Source: Peptostreptococcaceae bacterium (GTDB lineage: Bacteria > Bacillota_A > Clostridia > Peptostreptococcales > Acidaminobacteraceae). Taken from it: a stretch of 6,583 nucleotides of DNA. The position numbers and the translations under genes were made by a program. Shown one piece after another: positions 6,001-6,583 of the stretch (positions are counted from its first letter, which is position 1; each line of letters opens with the position of its first letter). The notes under the pieces are model-generated. The model did not search any database and was not told the DNA's origin. It saw only the letters and a list, made by a program, of their open reading frames with translations. The DNA lies in NCBI GenBank assembly GCA_013619035.1, contig JABXKX010000514.1, positions 1 through 6,583 on the forward strand. The letters run 5' to 3'.

Positions 6001-6030
6001 ATATCCTTTCAAGTGAGAGGGTATTTTATT
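6001..6030 (+). terminator. probable rho-independent terminator after the repeat array
   Basis: ATATCCTTTC (6001-6010) pairs with GAGAGGGTAT (6015-6024) across an AAGT loop. All ten positions pair, two of them as G-U, and TTTATT follows. The stem is AU-rich, so it is weaker than the other terminators in the window. It would end the CNB-like transcript so that the repeats are transcribed with it. Confidence 0.6.
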
Positions 6031-6114
6031 ATGCAAATTATTACAAGGATATGATAGCGGGATTACAACTAAATCACATCCCTTTTCTAAAGGTATAAGC
6101 GTAAGGTATATCTT

Positions 6115-6122
6115 GTTATAAT
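6115..6122 (+). promoter_or_regulatory. extended -10 promoter of the stalk-domain gene
   Basis: T6114-G6115-T6116 directly precedes TATAAT (6117-6122), forming a perfect extended -10 element. The -35 position 17 bases upstream reads TATAAG (6094-6099) and is poor, which extended -10 promoters tolerate. Transcription would start near 6129, leaving a leader of about 30 bases. Confidence 0.65.
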
Positions 6123-6159
6123 GAAGTAACTTAGGGATTTAGAGAAAGTATGGTGTGAA

Positions 6160-6583
6160 ATGAGATTGAGAAAACTAAATATATTACTGTTGGTTATGAC
6201 GCTGTTATTAAGTGGTATACCAACTTATGCGAGTGCACCTAACGATGCGATTCAACTGATTGTTGATAATAAAAACATTACAGAGCTTTCTGAACCGGTC
6301 ATCGAAAATGGTCGAGTCTTAGTACCGATTAAATTTGTCTCTGATGCCATTGGTGCAGAAGTGACTTGGGATGGAGATGAAAGAACTGTTTTAGTTAAAA
6401 AAGGAGATAAAGAATTACTCCTTTGGATTGGTAGCAGGTTGATTCAATATGGCGACCGAGGTTATGGTGTGAGTGATGTAGCGCCAAAGATTATCAATGA
6501 CCGTACTTATGTACCACTAAGAGTCGTGAGTAATGCTTTATCAATTGGCATAAAGTGGGATGGAGACACAAGAAGTGTTTATG
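6160..6583 (+). CDS. secreted copper-amine-oxidase-N (stalk) domain protein, 3' end outside window
   Basis: The first 141 codons are present and the gene runs off the right edge. Residues 1-26 form a signal peptide: a basic start (MRLRK), a hydrophobic core (LNILLLVMTLLLSGI) and a likely cleavage near Ala24 to Ala26 in TYASA. From about residue 31 follows the stalk domain known as Cu_amine_oxidN1, with its two half-repeats GRVLVPIKFVSDAIGAEVTW (51-70) and DRTYVPLRVVSNALSIGIKW (114-133), each followed by DGD-type turns. In Clostridia this domain sits at the N-terminus of many cell-surface proteins, often before amidases, peptidases or other repeats. It does not make them amine oxidases. The catalytic or binding part, if any, lies beyond 6583. 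The ATG at 6160 is the only start giving a signal peptide. Its ribosome site is weak (GGTG at 6152-6155). Confidence 0.9.
   Translation, partial: MRLRKLNILLLVMTLLLSGIPTYASAPNDAIQLIVDNKNITELSEPVIENGRVLVPIKFVSDAIGAEVTWDGDERTVLVKKGDKELLLWIGSRLIQYGDRGYGVSDVAPKIINDRTYVPLRVVSNALSIGIKWDGDTRSVY

Noticed and set aside
5554..6036. Minus-strand 160-aa reading frame with YGFLAS-type repeats
   Set aside because: It starts with TTG, has no ribosome site, lies antisense to the CNB-like gene, and its repeats are just the complement of the 18-bp array.
6059..6085. Second possible terminator (GGGATT ... AATCACATCCC)
   Set aside because: The stem needs a 4-base bulge and lacks a solid T-run; the hairpin at 6001-6030 is better.

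Overview
The window is AT-rich DNA with strong purine-rich ribosome sites (AGGAGG, GGAGGTGAT), compact terminators and Bacillota-type protein families (a HelD helicase and a copper-amine-oxidase-N 'stalk' protein with a signal peptide). This points to a low-GC Gram-positive bacterium, most likely of the Clostridia. That placement is inferred from gene content and cannot be fixed from the sequence alone. TGA is not needed as a sense codon.

Layout, left to right. Positions 5-142 hold the 3' tail of a plus-strand reading frame with no start, closed by a bidirectional terminator (146-170). It is shared with a minus-strand HelD-type RNA polymerase-recycling helicase (169-2268), which has its own -10 box. 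A strong terminator (2363-2395) separates helD from a minus-strand block that reads 5397 to 2394. That block holds three consecutive, overlapping, paralogous RimK-like ATP-grasp ligases (A 4546-5397, B 3656-4546, C 2895-3662), followed 75 bp later by a small flavodoxin-fold-like protein (2394-2819). Divergent from this block, across a 106-bp shared control region, is a plus-strand gene (5504-5869) for a stand-alone cyclic-nucleotide-binding-like domain without a DNA-binding domain. Its 3' end runs into seven 18-bp tandem repeats (5853-5978) and a likely terminator (6001-6030). The window ends inside a secreted stalk-domain protein (6160 to beyond 6583) with an extended -10 promoter.

The three ligases should be made together: the A/B stop and start share one base and B/C overlap by 7 bp. 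A and B keep all recognisable ATP-grasp motifs. C is shorter and has Glu where the family normally has the metal-binding Asn. A pathway that makes successive amide bonds on a small molecule or peptide is a reasonable inference, but no carrier protein, precursor peptide or transporter is visible and the product is unknown.

The least explained part of the window is the repeat array behind the CNB-like gene. The units are all exactly 18 bp, each junction can form a small hairpin, and each of the first six units places an in-phase stop in the gene's own frame. The +1 frame stays open through all seven units and stops 13 bases before the terminator.
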